Source: a bacterium
GTDB taxonomy: Bacteria > Electryoneota > RPQS01
Reading direction: 5' to 3'
DNA: 64,000 bases
Assembly: GCA_016721565.1 (NCBI GenBank)
Contig: JADKHW010000008.1
Location: 47,044-111,043, forward strand
Positions 33,829 through 42,550 of the stretch are shown one piece after another. Each line of letters opens with the position of its first letter. The stretch's first letter is position 1. The position numbers were made by a program, and so were the translations under genes. The notes beneath the pieces are model-generated. The model made no database searches. It saw only the letters and a program-made list of their open reading frames with translations, and was not told the origin of the DNA.

Positions 33829-36800
33829 TTACTTAAGCATCATCAGCTTCTTAGTCTGTGAAAATGTACCGGCATCCAAGCGAGCGAAATAGATACCGCT
33901 GGCCAGAGCCTTTCCAGTATCATCGCGGCCGTTCCACCTTACAATATGATGACCAGCAGGTTGTTTGCCGTCCACCAACGTGGTAACTCGCTGGCCAGTG
34001 ATATTGAAGATCGACAGCTTGGCATCACCCGTCTTGGCAAGCGAGAACGGAATCATGGTCTCCGGATTGAATGGATTTGGGTAGTTGGCCATCAAGCTAT
34101 ATTCATGTACCAAGCCCTGATGAGGTTCATCGGCATCGGAAATAAAATCACCCACGCCTGCGCGAACCATGAAGTTTGACGGCTGATTTTGCCATCCAGT
34201 AGAACCTTGATGCCAGTAACTGCGCCCTTCGTTGCTACTGTTGTCAGTTGCAATGCCCGGTTCCCATGGACGATCTTGTGTCCAATCTAATGTTGCCCAA
34301 AACGTTCCGACCGGTGCCGGTAAATTGTCGCCGGGGATGTGTACGGTGAAGAACTCATTTGCGACAGGCGGTGTGATGAAATAGGGACCAAATTGCTGCG
34401 CGCCTGGTATTCCGCCATCATCATCTGCAACTCCAATTCCGATCGGCGCGATTGAATTCACTGCGAGTTGCACTGTATAAACGAAATCGTGATTGTCCGG
34501 CATGTCACAACGAACGGCGAAGCGATTCTCGTCGTAGGTGCCTGACACGATCATGAAGAACTCCCAGATTCCGTCGTCATACGTCAAGTATTCGAGTTCA
34601 GGTTCTTCGCCGGCGTACGCGCCTTCGGCTAATGACAGTGGGCCTTCATACTCGTCGTCACCGTCCATGATGAATCCGCTCACCGAGTATTCATACCACG
34701 CTCCGTACGTCACATTCTCATCCGTGTAGGATTGCACACCAACTTGGATGTAATCAAGGAATTCTCCATTGCGGTAAAGCTTTAGACCTGCAAGGCCAGT
34801 TAGCGGCAACTCGTCAATTCCCTGCGTCGGATCTATCCAGTCAATCTGCAGATCGAGACCGCTTCTTACAACTTCAACTTCGCCGGGCGCTGCGGGTGGG
34901 ACATGCAGGGAGGCTTGAATGGAAGTGTTGCTGAAGTATTCCGGGTTGCTCACGATTGACGGAATATTCTGCGGCCACCAGCCATCGAAAATAGCAACTC
35001 CAGCCTGTCGTTGGATTACGAAGAAACCGATTCCCGGAGTTTTGTCCGGCCCGTATAGCGCAAGCTGATAGAGTTCCTGAAAGCCCATCGGAATCGCAAC
35101 CTCGCCAGTGAAATAGCCTGCCGATGTTGTGAATCCAATTTGTGGGTTGGTAAACGTAAAATACGGATCCGCGTTGTACGGGGCTCCCGACAACGAACGA
35201 TAGCGCAAAGTTGATCCCGATCCATAGTAGTACGCCCAATAGTTGCCTTCGCTACCAGAACGATTATACGACCATGTATCAGAATCGTCATCGTCAACAT
35301 AAATACCAAAGCCTTCACCATCATCTAGTGACGTATTCGCATGGTCTTCGCAAGCCAAATAGAGCAGGTCAGCGGCGTCGTTGTACTTCATATACAAGAA
35401 GGCCGTCTGCGGCGGATTAGGGCTATCTGTCCCGAAGATATCTGAGATGTCAATTCTCACCGCATCCGCCCACTCGTTTGGCGAGAGCACACCGTCAAAG
35501 GTCACGGGAGTCGTCATCGGCGGCGCAACAGGATCATATACCAGATACGAATCGTCGAGCGCACCGACAGCTTCGTTTGAGTATTCAGACTCGCCGTTGC
35601 TATAGACTCCAGTCACAACGTAGTAGTAGGTGCGCGTAGGGATCACGCCAATGCTATCGCCATAACTCGTAACAGTTCCGGGAAGTGAGCGAATTAAGGA
35701 ATATGGCCCGCCAGAGAGCGCGGAGCGCCAGACGTGAATTGAATCGGGATCATCGAGCGAACTCGGACGACGCGGGCGTGGTGCAGTTTGATCTGTGCTT
35801 TGATAATCCGCCGTTAACCGCACGGGATTTTCTTCCGGCATCGGACCGATAAGTACATCCCCGACTGCCCAAAGCGCTTCAAGTTCGCGAGCGTTTTGAG
35901 CCGTTGCTCCAAGCGCGCTCCAGCTTAGGTCAATTCTCCTCAGTTGACCGCTGACGGCCACGAGATTTTGCGGCGCGGCCTCGGTTTCCACAAGGCTGAA
36001 ATTGACTCCATTGATCAAACCGTCTTCAGCGATAACGACATTTGCAGCCGATCCCCAAGTGTAACCCAACTTCGTTGCGGTGATGATGTAGGTGCCCGCC
36101 GGGATATGATCAAGCCGATAAGCACCCTGAGTATTTGTCGTCGCACGCAAATGGGTTCCGACAGCCTCAATTGTTACGCCTGAGTAGTCGCCCGTACCCG
36201 CAAGAGTCACGTTACCAGCAACACTGCCGCCTTCCAAATCCAATGAGAAGCAGAAGGCATTTCCGCCGTTGCCGAAGAAGCGATTGTGAACTGCCTTACC
36301 GCCTGCAATCAAGTGCGTGCCATCGGCTGACAGATCTAAATCATTAGGTGACCCCGGATGCGTGTAGGTGTAGAACGGTTCTGAGTCGTACTTTTGAAAA
36401 ACGCGAATGTCCGGCGCGCCATCTGCCAAGTAGCCCCATGAGCATGCGGCAATCGTCAGACCGTCATCAGAAATCTCGATTCCTCCAACCAGATCGCCCA
36501 TCCCCGCAGATACCCAAAGCGGCGTGCCACCGCCGTTGGTTTCAAATACCGCAACATAGCCTTCAAAACCTCCTGCCGTGAACTGCAATGATCCGGCAGC
36601 AATCGTTTCACCGTTTTCTGAAACTCCGGTTGCTGTGGCCCAATTTGACGTTCCACCGCTGAAGTGGTATTCCCATAGCTGAATGTAGGTTTCTGCCCCT
36701 TGATCCCAGGCGTAAACGTGTAGCTTACCGTCGTTATTGCTTCCGCAGGTAATGATGTGGCCGTCACCGGAAATCGTGGCTGGTTGTTCTGTGTTGCGAC

Positions 36801-37569
36801 CATCTTCATTCCAAATCATGTCGCCGGTTGCAGAATCGAGCACAAAAATCCGAAATCGACTCGTAGCCACTATCTTAGTGCCGTCACTTGAAAAGCGTGC
36901 ACCGATCCACTGATTATTCACGGTCAACATGGGAAGTGCTCGGCTCCAAATTGGAGTTGACGACTCAATTCCATACAAGCTAAGGTACAGACTGTCCGCC
37001 CCGAATGTCTCAAGTACAACAATTTGCTCCCCGTCGTGGGAAACACCGATGCCGCTGTAGAAATGATCGTCCGGTACTGTAACCGACCACAGCTCATTCC
37101 CCTCCGTTCCGGGAAAAACGCGTAAACTGTGACTTTGGCACCAAATGTCTTCCTCGCCCGCCGGGGTAACCGCAACCGCGCTTAAGCCATCTGCGCCGGG
37201 GACTTCATAGTTAATTGCGCCTGAGACGGCGTCTATTACTCGCAAGTTAAAATTGTTCAGACTGATACCGACCGCCGCAATACTTCCGTCGTCGGCAATG
37301 GCAACGTTGTCCATGAGTCCCGTAGGATCGCTTACATCCCATAGAAATTCACCTACCGCAAATCCGGGCAGATCGCCGGGATTCTGTTGATTTAAATCAA
37401 AGGTGTTCCCTGCGCCCTTGCTTGGGTTCATCGTCACGGAACGTACAATCCGGCCATTCGTGCCCTCTTGCACAATTTTTTGTGTCGCGCGGTCGGCCTC
37501 GATTCCGTAGCAAACCGCCGACAAGGTGAGTGAAAGCAGGATAGCAATCTGTCTCGTCGTTGCAGTCAT
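33829..37569 (-). CDS. Very large secreted multidomain protein with C-terminal sorting domain
   Basis: This 1246-residue exported protein has a signal peptide at 1-22. Residues about 60-450 are a beta-propeller of PQQ/WD-like repeats (ADDGSIAAVGISLN, SHDGEQIVVLET, SSDGTKIVATS, SGDGHIITCGS and others). A carboxypeptidase-regulatory-like domain comes next (VAGNVTLAGTGDYSGVTIEA, DHIPAGTYIITATKLGY), then fibronectin-III-like segments. A CBM9/DOMON-like domain around residues 685-870 begins VTFDGVLSPNEWADAVRIDI. More FN3-like sequence leads to the final NYPNPFNPET sorting domain. No catalytic site is recognised. It is probably a surface binding or adhesion protein. GGAG lies about ten bases upstream of the ATG. 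Confidence 0.82.
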   Translation of the reverse strand: MTATTRQIAILLSLTLSAVCYGIEADRATQKIVQEGTNGRIVRSVTMNPSKGAGNTFDLNQQNPGDLPGFAVGEFLWDVSDPTGLMDNVAIADDGSIAAVGISLNNFNLRVIDAVSGAINYEVPGADGLSAVAVTPAGEEDIWCQSHSLRVFPGTEGNELWSVTVPDDHFYSGIGVSHDGEQIVVLETFGADSLYLSLYGIESSTPIWSRALPMLTVNNQWIGARFSSDGTKIVATSRFRIFVLDSATGDMIWNEDGRNTEQPATISGDGHIITCGSNNDGKLHVYAWDQGAETYIQLWEYHFSGGTSNWATATGVSENGETIAAGSLQFTAGGFEGYVAVFETNGGGTPLWVSAGMGDLVGGIEISDDGLTIAACSWGYLADGAPDIRVFQKYDSEPFYTYTHPGSPNDLDLSADGTHLIAGGKAVHNRFFGNGGNAFCFSLDLEGGSVAGNVTLAGTGDYSGVTIEAVGTHLRATTNTQGAYRLDHIPAGTYIITATKLGYTWGSAANVVIAEDGLINGVNFSLVETEAAPQNLVAVSGQLRRIDLSWSALGATAQNARELEALWAVGDVLIGPMPEENPVRLTADYQSTDQTAPRPRRPSSLDDPDSIHVWRSALSGGPYSLIRSLPGTVTSYGDSIGVIPTRTYYYVVTGVYSNGESEYSNEAVGALDDSYLVYDPVAPPMTTPVTFDGVLSPNEWADAVRIDISDIFGTDSPNPPQTAFLYMKYNDAADLLYLACEDHANTSLDDGEGFGIYVDDDDSDTWSYNRSGSEGNYWAYYYGSGSTLRYRSLSGAPYNADPYFTFTNPQIGFTTSAGYFTGEVAIPMGFQELYQLALYGPDKTPGIGFFVIQRQAGVAIFDGWWPQNIPSIVSNPEYFSNTSIQASLHVPPAAPGEVEVVRSGLDLQIDWIDPTQGIDELPLTGLAGLKLYRNGEFLDYIQVGVQSYTDENVTYGAWYEYSVSGFIMDGDDEYEGPLSLAEGAYAGEEPELEYLTYDDGIWEFFMIVSGTYDENRFAVRCDMPDNHDFVYTVQLAVNSIAPIGIGVADDDGGIPGAQQFGPYFITPPVANEFFTVHIPGDNLPAPVGTFWATLDWTQDRPWEPGIATDNSSNEGRSYWHQGSTGWQNQPSNFMVRAGVGDFISDADEPHQGLVHEYSLMANYPNPFNPETMIPFSLAKTGDAKLSIFNITGQRVTTLVDGKQPAGHHIVRWNGRDDTGKALASGIYFARLDAGTFSQTKKLMMLK

Positions 37570-37626
37570 GGTTGGTATTCTCCGACTAATGAAGTGATGG
37601 GGCCAGAGCGATCAAAATAATGTTAC

Positions 37627-37655
37627 AAAATACTAATAAACTCTGAGTATTTCAA
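37627..37655 (-). promoter_or_regulatory. Candidate promoter of the large secreted protein gene
   Basis: On the minus strand TTGAAA (37655-37650), 17 bases, TATTTT (37632-37627). The leader would be about 50 bases. Confidence 0.5.
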
Positions 37656-37805
37656 TCTGCACATTTGAAATGATGGGATGGCCTGGTCGCAAAGTGTCCA
37701 CATCTGCAAACTGAATCGGAGCAAATTATCCTGAAAACATACTGCCTAAAGGCCCGCAACTAAAACAGAACTTTGCAAATTCAGCGTTATTAGTATTTTA
37801 TAAGT

Positions 37806-37834
37806 TTGAAAAAATCGTAAGAATGTGCTATATT
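37806..37834 (+). promoter_or_regulatory. Candidate promoter of the P5C dehydrogenase gene
   Basis: TTGAAA, 17 bases, TATATT. The following leader of about 110 bases contains a short TATGCG/CGCATA inverted repeat at about 37850-37880. The rest of the 37570-37949 interval is AT-rich and holds no gene. Confidence 0.55.
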
Positions 37835-37949
37835 AAGGGTTGCAAACTTATGCGACCTTGCGCTGTGCCCTCCGCATAGCGACCGAATCATATAAGTGCT
37901 GAGCTAAAAGCATTTCACTTGAGATCTCGATTCCTAAGGAATTCCGTTC

Positions 37950-39251
37950 ATGCTACCTCCGTTTAAGAACGAACCGTTTACAAATTTTAATGATCCTGCC
38001 AACAAAGCTGCGTTTGAACAGGCGCTGGCGTTGGTCGAAAGTCGTTTCGGTGAAAAGATCCCGCTTATCATTGGCGGCGAGCGCATTTTCACCGATGACA
38101 CAATCAAGTCAACAAATCCCGCTAATCCCGATCAGGTGTTGGCCTATGTCGGCAAAGGCACACAGGAGCTTGCCCTCAAAGCGCTTGATCTTGCTAATAA
38201 GAGCTTTCAATGGTGGAAGAACTACGATCCCGATGCCCGCGCGCGTATTCTGCTTCGTGCTGCCGCAATCCTGCGTCGCCGTAAACACGAGTTTAGCGCC
38301 ACGATGGTGTTTGAAATCGGCAAAAACTGGATGGAAGCTGATGGAGACACCGCTGAGGCAATCGATTTCCTAGAATTCTACGCCCGTGAAATGATGCGCT
38401 TGAGCGAGCGCCAACCGGTGACGGAATTCCCAGGCGAAGAGAATAATCTCTACTACATTCCGCTTGGCGTTGGAGCAGTTATCCCGCCGTGGAACTTCCC
38501 GGGCGCAATCATGGCTGGAATGACGACTGCGTCGCTTGTTACCGGCAACACGGTTATTCTGAAACCCGCATCCATCACTCCTGTGATCGCCTATCGATTT
38601 ATGGAGATTCTCGAGGAAGCCGGATTACCCGCAGGGATCGTAAACTACCTGCCAGGCCCAGGCGGTGCCATTGGCGATACAATTGTTGATCACAAGCTAA
38701 CACGCTTCATCGCCTTTACAGGGTCGATGGAAATTGGACAACGAATTTTCCAGCGTGCTTCCGTTGTACATGAAGGTCAGTTGTGGCTGAAACGCACAGT
38801 CTTGGAAATGGGCGGGAAAGATGCAATCCTCGTTGACGATGATGCGGATATCGAATTTGCAGCAGAACAAATTGTCACTGCGGCATTTGGATTCCAAGGT
38901 CAAAAGTGCAGCGCCTGCTCGCGGTTGATTGTACACGAAAAGGTCTATGACAAACTGCTTGAGCTGGTTGTCAACCGCACAAAGCAGATCAAAACCGGAC
39001 CGACGCGCGACCTGTCGAATTGGCATGGCCCGGTAAGCGACGAGGGAGCTTACAGCAAGATTCTCGAGTACATTGAGATTGGCAAAAGCGAAGGTCGCTT
39101 AGTTGCCGGTGGAAATCGAGCCGGATTCCCCGGGTATTTTATCGAGCCGACGATTATCGCCGATGTCGCCCCCATGCGCGCATCATGCAGGAAGAGATCT
39201 TCGGCCCGGTGCTCGCAGTTTGCAAAGTCAAGTCTTTTCAAGAGGGCTTAG
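37950..39251 (+). CDS. 1-pyrroline-5-carboxylate dehydrogenase, N-terminal 80% (frameshifted)
   Basis: This NAD-dependent enzyme of proline and arginine catabolism converts glutamate semialdehyde to glutamate. Motifs typical of the RocA/PutA type are VIPPWNFPGAIMAGM, NYLPGPGGAIGD, FTGSMEIGQRI, LKRTVLEMGGKDAILVDDDA with the catalytic Glu, and FGFQGQKCSACSR with the catalytic Cys. The frame is correct to IADVAP near residue 408, then runs into 25 unrelated residues and stops. One missing base between 39173 and 39174 (CCC[G]ATGCGC) restores D-A-R-I-M-Q-E-E-I-F-G-P, which continues in the next open frame. Full length would be about 516 residues, normal for the family. Confidence 0.88.
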   Translation: MLPPFKNEPFTNFNDPANKAAFEQALALVESRFGEKIPLIIGGERIFTDDTIKSTNPANPDQVLAYVGKGTQELALKALDLANKSFQWWKNYDPDARARILLRAAAILRRRKHEFSATMVFEIGKNWMEADGDTAEAIDFLEFYAREMMRLSERQPVTEFPGEENNLYYIPLGVGAVIPPWNFPGAIMAGMTTASLVTGNTVILKPASITPVIAYRFMEILEEAGLPAGIVNYLPGPGGAIGDTIVDHKLTRFIAFTGSMEIGQRIFQRASVVHEGQLWLKRTVLEMGGKDAILVDDDADIEFAAEQIVTAAFGFQGQKCSACSRLIVHEKVYDKLLELVVNRTKQIKTGPTRDLSNWHGPVSDEGAYSKILEYIEIGKSEGRLVAGGNRAGFPGYFIEPTIIADVAPMRASCRKRSSARCSQFAKSSLFKRA

Positions 39252-39496
39252 AAGTCTTCAATAACACGCAGTTTGGTCTCACTGGCGGATATTTTGGCAA
39301 GCGCCGCGAACATCTTGAAAAGGTGCGAGTACACGCGCATTGCGGCAATCTCTATCTGAACCGCAAATGCACAGGCGCCCTTGTTGGTGTCCAGCCATTC
39401 GGCGGATTCAACCAGAGCGGAACCGACAGCAAGGCAGGTGGACGCGACTACCTGCAGCTCTTCCTGCAAGGTAAGAGCGTCACAGAGCGCTTCTAA
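39185..39496 (+). CDS. 1-pyrroline-5-carboxylate dehydrogenase, C-terminal fragment
   Basis: This frame encodes MQEEIFGPVLAVCKVKSFQE, NNTQFGLTGGYFGKRREHLE, NLYLNRKCTGALVGVQPFGG and DSKAGGRDYLQLFLQGKSV, all standard C-terminal ALDH/P5CDH motifs including EEIFGPV. It has no ribosome binding site and completes the gene starting at 37950 after the one-base deletion at about 39173. Confidence 0.88.
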   Translation: MQEEIFGPVLAVCKVKSFQEGLEVFNNTQFGLTGGYFGKRREHLEKVRVHAHCGNLYLNRKCTGALVGVQPFGGFNQSGTDSKAGGRDYLQLFLQGKSVTERF

Positions 39497-39516
39497 GCCA
39501 ATTTGGTTGCGGTGTC

Positions 39517-39551
39517 GAAAGGCCCTTAGATTATTTCTGAGGGCTTTTTTG
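39517..39551 (+). terminator. Terminator of the P5C dehydrogenase gene
   Basis: GCCCTTAGA pairs with TCTGAGGGC (one G:U) around a short loop, followed by TTTTTT, 20 bases after the stop. Confidence 0.85.
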
Positions 39552-40410
39552 TACCGTCCTATTGTGCTGGTAATTCACCAGATGAACATGCGTACAAGAA
39601 CGACAGGCTCTAACTAACAAGTGTATTCTGAATTCCTCCAGAAGGGCGAATGTAGGCGCTAATAGCCGCTTACAAACTTGAAACTCAGAGTAGAATGATG
39701 TATAGTCATAATGGGTAGGTTATACGCCTTTTAGCGTTCGGCTTCTATATTTGGATTCCTCTTTTCCCTTCCTCAGACGCATTCGCTCGGCCAGTCTCCG
39801 GCCGCAAGCTCAACACTTAAAGTACTGATATTACACTCTTGACCTTTTTGGGTTCCCGATGAAGGCAAGATCAAAAGCACCGCTCCCTTGAAGTGGTTTC
39901 CGCGGTTGATTTCCAACGTTATGTGGAGACCTGGCACGAGGTGGCCCGCTTGCCCATTTGGTTTCAAGCAAGTGTACATCTGAGGATACCGCGACCTAAG
40001 AGCTATTAACTGACGGCAAGATCCAAGTCGCTAATCGTTGTCGCAAGCTGGATGGGCGGCTTGCAGAGACCAATTGTATCGCGAAAATAGCTGCTGCCGA
40101 CGGCCCAAATAGTTTGATTTGCACCTCATATTCTTTCTTTGTTGCCCTCGTTTGGGGTGACATTGGATTATCGACCTCGCCTCTGATTCTGCTACGCTGT
40201 GATCGGCAAACCCAAGAGAAATATACTCAGGTTACTTGCCCGAACGCCCGCTGCAGAGGAGTCCGTTAGTTGTGAAGCCCTGAGTCGATCAGTCCCCAAA
40301 GGATATGACTTAACAGGTCGCATTTGGACACGGCACACGCATCAGCAGAGATTACCACGCAAGATGCGCTATCGGATCAAACAGCAATCTCACAATGAAA
40401 GTTATACGAA
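39552..40410. other. Intergenic stretch of 860 bases without a recognised gene
   Basis: Open frames here (for example 39773-39979 minus and 40199-40414 plus) are short, lack ribosome binding sites and resemble no family. No tRNA, strong hairpin or promoter of the local type was found. It may hold the control region of the phosphate transport genes. Confidence 0.5.
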
Positions 40411-41055
40411 ATGAGACTTGATAGAATTCTGCAAGCATTGCTTCCCCACGACGAGCAGTTCTTTAGCTTGTTTGAAGAGTCTGCCCGAAATATTGTCCTC
40501 GCGGCTGACACGTTGTTAAAACTAGCCCCGGCATCACCTGCTGAGCGCATCAAAGTCGTTGAGCGTATCAAAGACCTCGAACATGAAGGCGATTCCGTAA
40601 CTCATCGCATTTTCTCAGAGCTGAACGGAACGTTCGTGACGCCGTTTGACCCGGAAGACATCCATGTTCTTGCGTCTGCGCTGGATGATATTCTGGATTA
40701 CATTGACGGTAGTGCAGGCCGCTTTATGCTCTACAAGATACCGGAGTGCCCGCCTGAAATGGTAAAGCTGATCGAATGTCTGCATGCTTCCGTCATCGAG
40801 TTACAGCACGGTGTCACACTACTCCGAAAATTGAACAAACCGGCTGAGTTGCGCAAGGTAATCGAGCGCGTCAATGAGTTGGAAAATGTTGCCGACGGCA
40901 TTTTTGAACGGGCCATTGCGAACCTGTTCGAGGAACGAAGCAACCCCATCGAAATCATCAAACTCAAAGAGATTTACGTGGCTCTTGAGACAGCCACAGA
41001 TCGCTGTGAGGACGCGGCCAATGTGCTCGAGACGATTCTGATTAAACACTCGTGA
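40411..41055 (+). CDS. DUF47 (PhoU-like) phosphate transport accessory protein
   Basis: This 214-residue cytoplasmic helical protein of the DUF47/PhoU-like family usually accompanies Pit phosphate transporters and is thought to control them. Its helices are rich in Glu, Lys and Asp, with metal-binding-type motifs: ERIKDLEHEGDSVTHRIF near residues 50-68, DPEDIHVLASALDDILDYID near 80-99, and ATDRCEDAANVLETILI at the end. All are typical of the family. The downstream pit gene lies ten bases away. The ATG at 40411 has only a weak upstream GAAAG. Confidence 0.9.
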   Translation: MRLDRILQALLPHDEQFFSLFEESARNIVLAADTLLKLAPASPAERIKVVERIKDLEHEGDSVTHRIFSELNGTFVTPFDPEDIHVLASALDDILDYIDGSAGRFMLYKIPECPPEMVKLIECLHASVIELQHGVTLLRKLNKPAELRKVIERVNELENVADGIFERAIANLFEERSNPIEIIKLKEIYVALETATDRCEDAANVLETILIKHS

Positions 41056-41065
41056 TGGCACGCTG

Positions 41066-42052
41066 ATGACATTTCTCGTCGCGTTTATTATTTTTGTCGC
41101 ATTGGCGTTCGATTTTCTGAATGGCTTCCACGATTCAGCAAACTCCATCGCAACGATTGTTTCAACTCGCGTGCTAACGCCCCGCAAAGCCGTGCTGTGG
41201 GCAGCGTTCTTTAACTTGGTTGCAGCTTTTCTGTTTGATGTGCATGTCGCAAAGACAATCGGCAAGGGATTAATTGAATTGTCTGCCGTTAATGAATACG
41301 TGATCTTGGCCGGACTCATCGGTGCGATCACCTGGAACTTGATCACGTGGTATTTCGGCATACCTTCGAGTTCATCCCATGCGCTAATGGGTGGCTATGC
41401 AGGTGCTGCAATTTCTCATGCGGGTTTCGGCGCAATACTCTACCACGGCTGGGTAAAAACAATTCTCTTCATCGTGATTGCGCCTGTGATGGGAATGCTC
41501 CTCGGGTTTGTATTGATGGCTTCTGTCATGTGGATATTCCATAAGAGACGAGGATCCAATGTCAACCGAGGTTTCCGAAGATTGCAGCTCATATCAGCTG
41601 CGGCATATAGCCTTGGACACGGCACAAATGACGCACAGAAAACCATGGGAGTAATCACGGGGCTACTTGTAGCATCAGGCGTGCTAGCAACTTTTGAAGT
41701 ACCCTACTGGGTTATCATTTCCTCGCATCTGGCAATCGCGGCAGGCACACTGTTCGGAGGATGGAGAATAGTTAAAACTGTTGGCCAGAAGATCACAAAA
41801 CTAAAACCTGCCGGCGGATTCTGCGCCGAAACTGCTGGAGCTGTAACGCTTCTAATCACGGCTTTCTCCGGAATTGCCGTCAGTACCACGCATACAATTA
41901 GCGGCGCAATCATGGGTGTAGGCGCAACCCGCAGGGCATCAGCTGTAAGGTGGGGCCTTGCAGGAAATATCGTAATCGCCTGGATATTGACGATTCCGGC
42001 CTCTGCGTTAGTGGGGGCAGTCGTTTGCTTTGTGATTGAACTGTTTGTTTGA
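41066..42052 (+). CDS. pit: Inorganic phosphate transporter, Pit family
   Basis: This 328-residue inner-membrane phosphate:cation symporter has about ten helices and the two-fold Pit repeat. The N-terminal half has FDFLNGFHDSANSIATIVST and GIPSSSSHALMGGYAGAAIS. The C-terminal half has SLGHGTNDAQKTMGVIT and STTHTISGAIMGVGA. These GD/N-type motifs are the family signature. The length matches the compact bacterial/archaeal Pit type. It is co-transcribed with the DUF47 gene. Confidence 0.95.
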   Translation: MTFLVAFIIFVALAFDFLNGFHDSANSIATIVSTRVLTPRKAVLWAAFFNLVAAFLFDVHVAKTIGKGLIELSAVNEYVILAGLIGAITWNLITWYFGIPSSSSHALMGGYAGAAISHAGFGAILYHGWVKTILFIVIAPVMGMLLGFVLMASVMWIFHKRRGSNVNRGFRRLQLISAAAYSLGHGTNDAQKTMGVITGLLVASGVLATFEVPYWVIISSHLAIAAGTLFGGWRIVKTVGQKITKLKPAGGFCAETAGAVTLLITAFSGIAVSTTHTISGAIMGVGATRRASAVRWGLAGNIVIAWILTIPASALVGAVVCFVIELFV

Positions 42053-42402
42053 CAGACCGTAGATGCATAAAGCACGAAGAGGAGCCATGGCCCAATATGC
42101 TTGGGCAAGTGGGTTTGCTGGCCATGCTTGACGCGGCCTTTTAAGCTCTAACATAGTAATTCGATGTATTTGCGATTTTCTGATAGTACGTTCATGAGTG
42201 CCATATGAATTGACTTCCGGCGCTGGAATCCTTAACTTGATTCAAATTCTACTAATTTTGCCCACTTTGATCTGCCGACAATGAAATCACGATTTAGCCG
42301 CACCTCGCGTTGTGCTTCGGATAACCAATGTCAATTCGACGTACCTCCAGCACCGTCTTGGCTTTCAGGAGAACGCTGCCAAGGATCCACACATTAGTTG
42401 AC
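42053..42402. other. Intergenic stretch of 350 bases without a recognised gene
   Basis: No conserved gene is visible. A mini-ORF at 42281-42397 (38 codons) has no ribosome binding site but stops just before the terminator at 42403. This hints at a short transcript, though no promoter of the local type was found. Confidence 0.45.
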
Positions 42403-42440
42403 CGCTTTGCCTTTGTATACCCGGGCAAAGCGTTTTTTTT
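42403..42440 (+). terminator. Rho-independent terminator
   Basis: CGCTTTGCC pairs with GGCAAAGCG and is followed by eight T residues. It is 350 bases beyond pit, so it ends either a long pit 3' region or an unseen small RNA. Confidence 0.85.
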
Positions 42441-42550
42441 ATCCGTTCGCCTGCTTCGCCAAATCTAAGTTTATTTTGAATATATTTGACTGCCTGCCTC
42501 TGGGATGTGCGTTGGTATAGTCAGTAGAATCTAACAGGAAAGAACTCAAC

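Noticed and set aside
39773..39979. 68-codon open frame (minus) after P5C dehydrogenase
   Set aside because: No ribosome binding site or family resemblance, and odd composition compared with real genes here.
42281..42397. 38-codon mini-ORF ending just before the terminator at 42403
   Set aside because: No ribosome binding site or local-type promoter. The coincidence with the terminator is noted but not enough for a gene.
42481..42521. TATATT and TATAGT as -10 of the gene at 42551
   Set aside because: No TTG-type -35 at 16-18 bases from either element.
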